From Macrophomina tecta (lineage: Eukaryota > Ascomycota > Dothideomycetes > Botryosphaeriales > Botryosphaeriaceae): 64,000 nt of DNA. A model generated the notes under the pieces. The model was not told the DNA's origin. It searched no databases and was given only the letters and a program-made list of their open reading frames with translations. The stretch is from the NCBI GenBank assembly GCA_024180945.1, contig JAKSGN010000010.1, forward strand, positions 496,001 through 560,000, written 5' to 3'. The first letter of the stretch is position 1, and the number at the start of each line of letters is the position of its first letter. The position numbers were made by a program, and so were the translations under genes. Below are positions 63,183 to 64,000 of this stretch, one piece after another.

Positions 63183-64000
63183 TAACTAATCGGCTCGATT
63201 AGTGACTGATCAGGTCTTTGCACTAATCCGGGGCACAGGGCAACAATACCAGCAGCCTCGCATTTCGCCCGGCCCCACCTCTCCACGTGCTCACTTGCGG
63301 GCCCTTCAGTGGCTCGGCCCGGACGTTCTGTAATTCAGCCCTCAGTCAGAACCTAAGTTTGGCATGTATTTTGTGATTGCCCCGTCTTCAGACTCCTCAA
63401 TACTTTGTGTGTTCCAGCACGTTGACCACCAGCGCCTCTTGAATAACCCCTTGGGCGCAATTTAGTCTCGAAGATCAACTTCATTCCTGACCTATCGGAA
63501 GGAAGCCCGCGGGACCGACGTGGCGGGCGTTGATCGTCCATGCCCAATATGCAAGCGAATCGCTGGTTAGATGAGAGCTCTCGGCCACTAAGTAGCTCTT
63601 GCCCGCCCGTAGGAAGCGAGCTGGCGCCTAACAGGAATCCAAGCAGGGATGAACCAGCTTGCCGATCCGAAGGCGACAATGCGGCGTTGAGATGGCTTAT
63701 TCCTGCAAATTGGGAACTTTGCCGCCCTGTTTATTCCGTTCCATTCCTTACGTGACAGTTTACGAGGGGACCCGGTGGTTTGGTGAGAATGTGCCCATTC
63801 CACACCGGGCCTGCCGACTTTGAGACACGACCATGACGTCTGCAAAACGTGGCACAGTTAAGACCTAACAGATATCTAAAAGGCTTTTAGCTGCTGCCTA
63901 AGCACTTAGGCAAAGTGAGTCACCGATGCGCTGGTAATCGTACCATTCCCATTGATATATTGCTCTCATGCAAGTGCTACATCATCATTTTTGCGGATAG
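63183..64000. other. Window end, no supported gene
   Basis: Minus-strand frames at 63353-63845 are open for up to 108 codons but show no domain. No repeat is evident. Confidence 0.4.

Overview
The window reads as chromosomal DNA of a filamentous ascomycete (Pezizomycotina). The evidence is short introns (about 44-90 nt) with GT..AG borders and GCTAAT/CTAAC-type branch sites, single-gene transcription units with no operons, a microsomal-type cytochrome P450, a secreted His-first LPMO-like protein, fungal-only families (DUF7924-like, DUF7492-like, F-box/pseudokinase, fucose-lectin-like), and transposons carrying C-to-T-type nonsense mutations of the kind made by repeat-induced point mutation (RIP). 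No rRNA, complete tRNA, CRISPR or bacterial-type operon was seen. Family names come from memory of protein patterns; no search was run.

Layout. 1-9 kb: sparse; minus-strand hypothetical genes (1422-3150), a long stretch with no convincing gene, and a frameshifted GC-rich gene (8059-9001). 9.4-17.5 kb: a transposon block. Element A (9434-12843) is an intact-looking DD34E Tc1/mariner-type element with ~140-bp inverted repeats and a second, antisense 641-codon gene. It abuts element B (12846-14154, mariner-like, eight in-frame stops) and shares its TA target dinucleotide. Further on are a foldback repeat and a degenerate Fot1/pogo element C (15753-17529). 18-26 kb: a lectin-like pseudogene, a five-exon P450 gene with a one-base frameshift, a decayed minus-strand gene, and a pseudogene with six TAG/TAA codons in an otherwise open frame (25012-26315). 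26.3-28.4 kb: two solo LTRs of different families, each flanked by a 5-bp direct repeat, around an AT-rich relic. 29-31 kb: a near-perfect 50-bp palindrome upstream of a three-exon gene.

31.8-38.5 kb holds the most unusual structure: a duplicated module of unrecognised genes. The order is X (31888-32706), Y (32849-34034), a chimeric pseudogene joining a Z fragment to an X fragment (34280-35224), Y' (35325-36519), and Z (36833-38503). Y and Y' are small Cys-cluster proteins with matching exon structures. Z is a degenerate protein-kinase-like region joined to an F-box-like motif; 43151-44851 has the same architecture and 46227-47217 has the F-box-like motif only. Between them lie four small genes, including an LPMO-like secreted protein (40760-41569) and a gene whose first exon appears to be just the ATG (41766-42176).

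47-64 kb: two chromodomain genes (47.3 kb partial; 57.4-58.8 kb), a full DUF7924-like gene (49276-50958) beside a truncated paralogue, several spliced hypothetical genes, and a gene at 54764-56083 whose first exon is split by a solo LTR with its 5-bp target duplication still present. A hidden two-exon gene (56054-56455) is tail-to-tail with it. The window ends with a decayed fragment resembling fungal telomere-linked RecQ-helicase genes, containing a CAG repeat, and a Fot1/pogo element E (61344-63182) with one premature stop. Several otherwise good genes carry single-base shifts in homopolymers, so sequencing error must be weighed against true decay.
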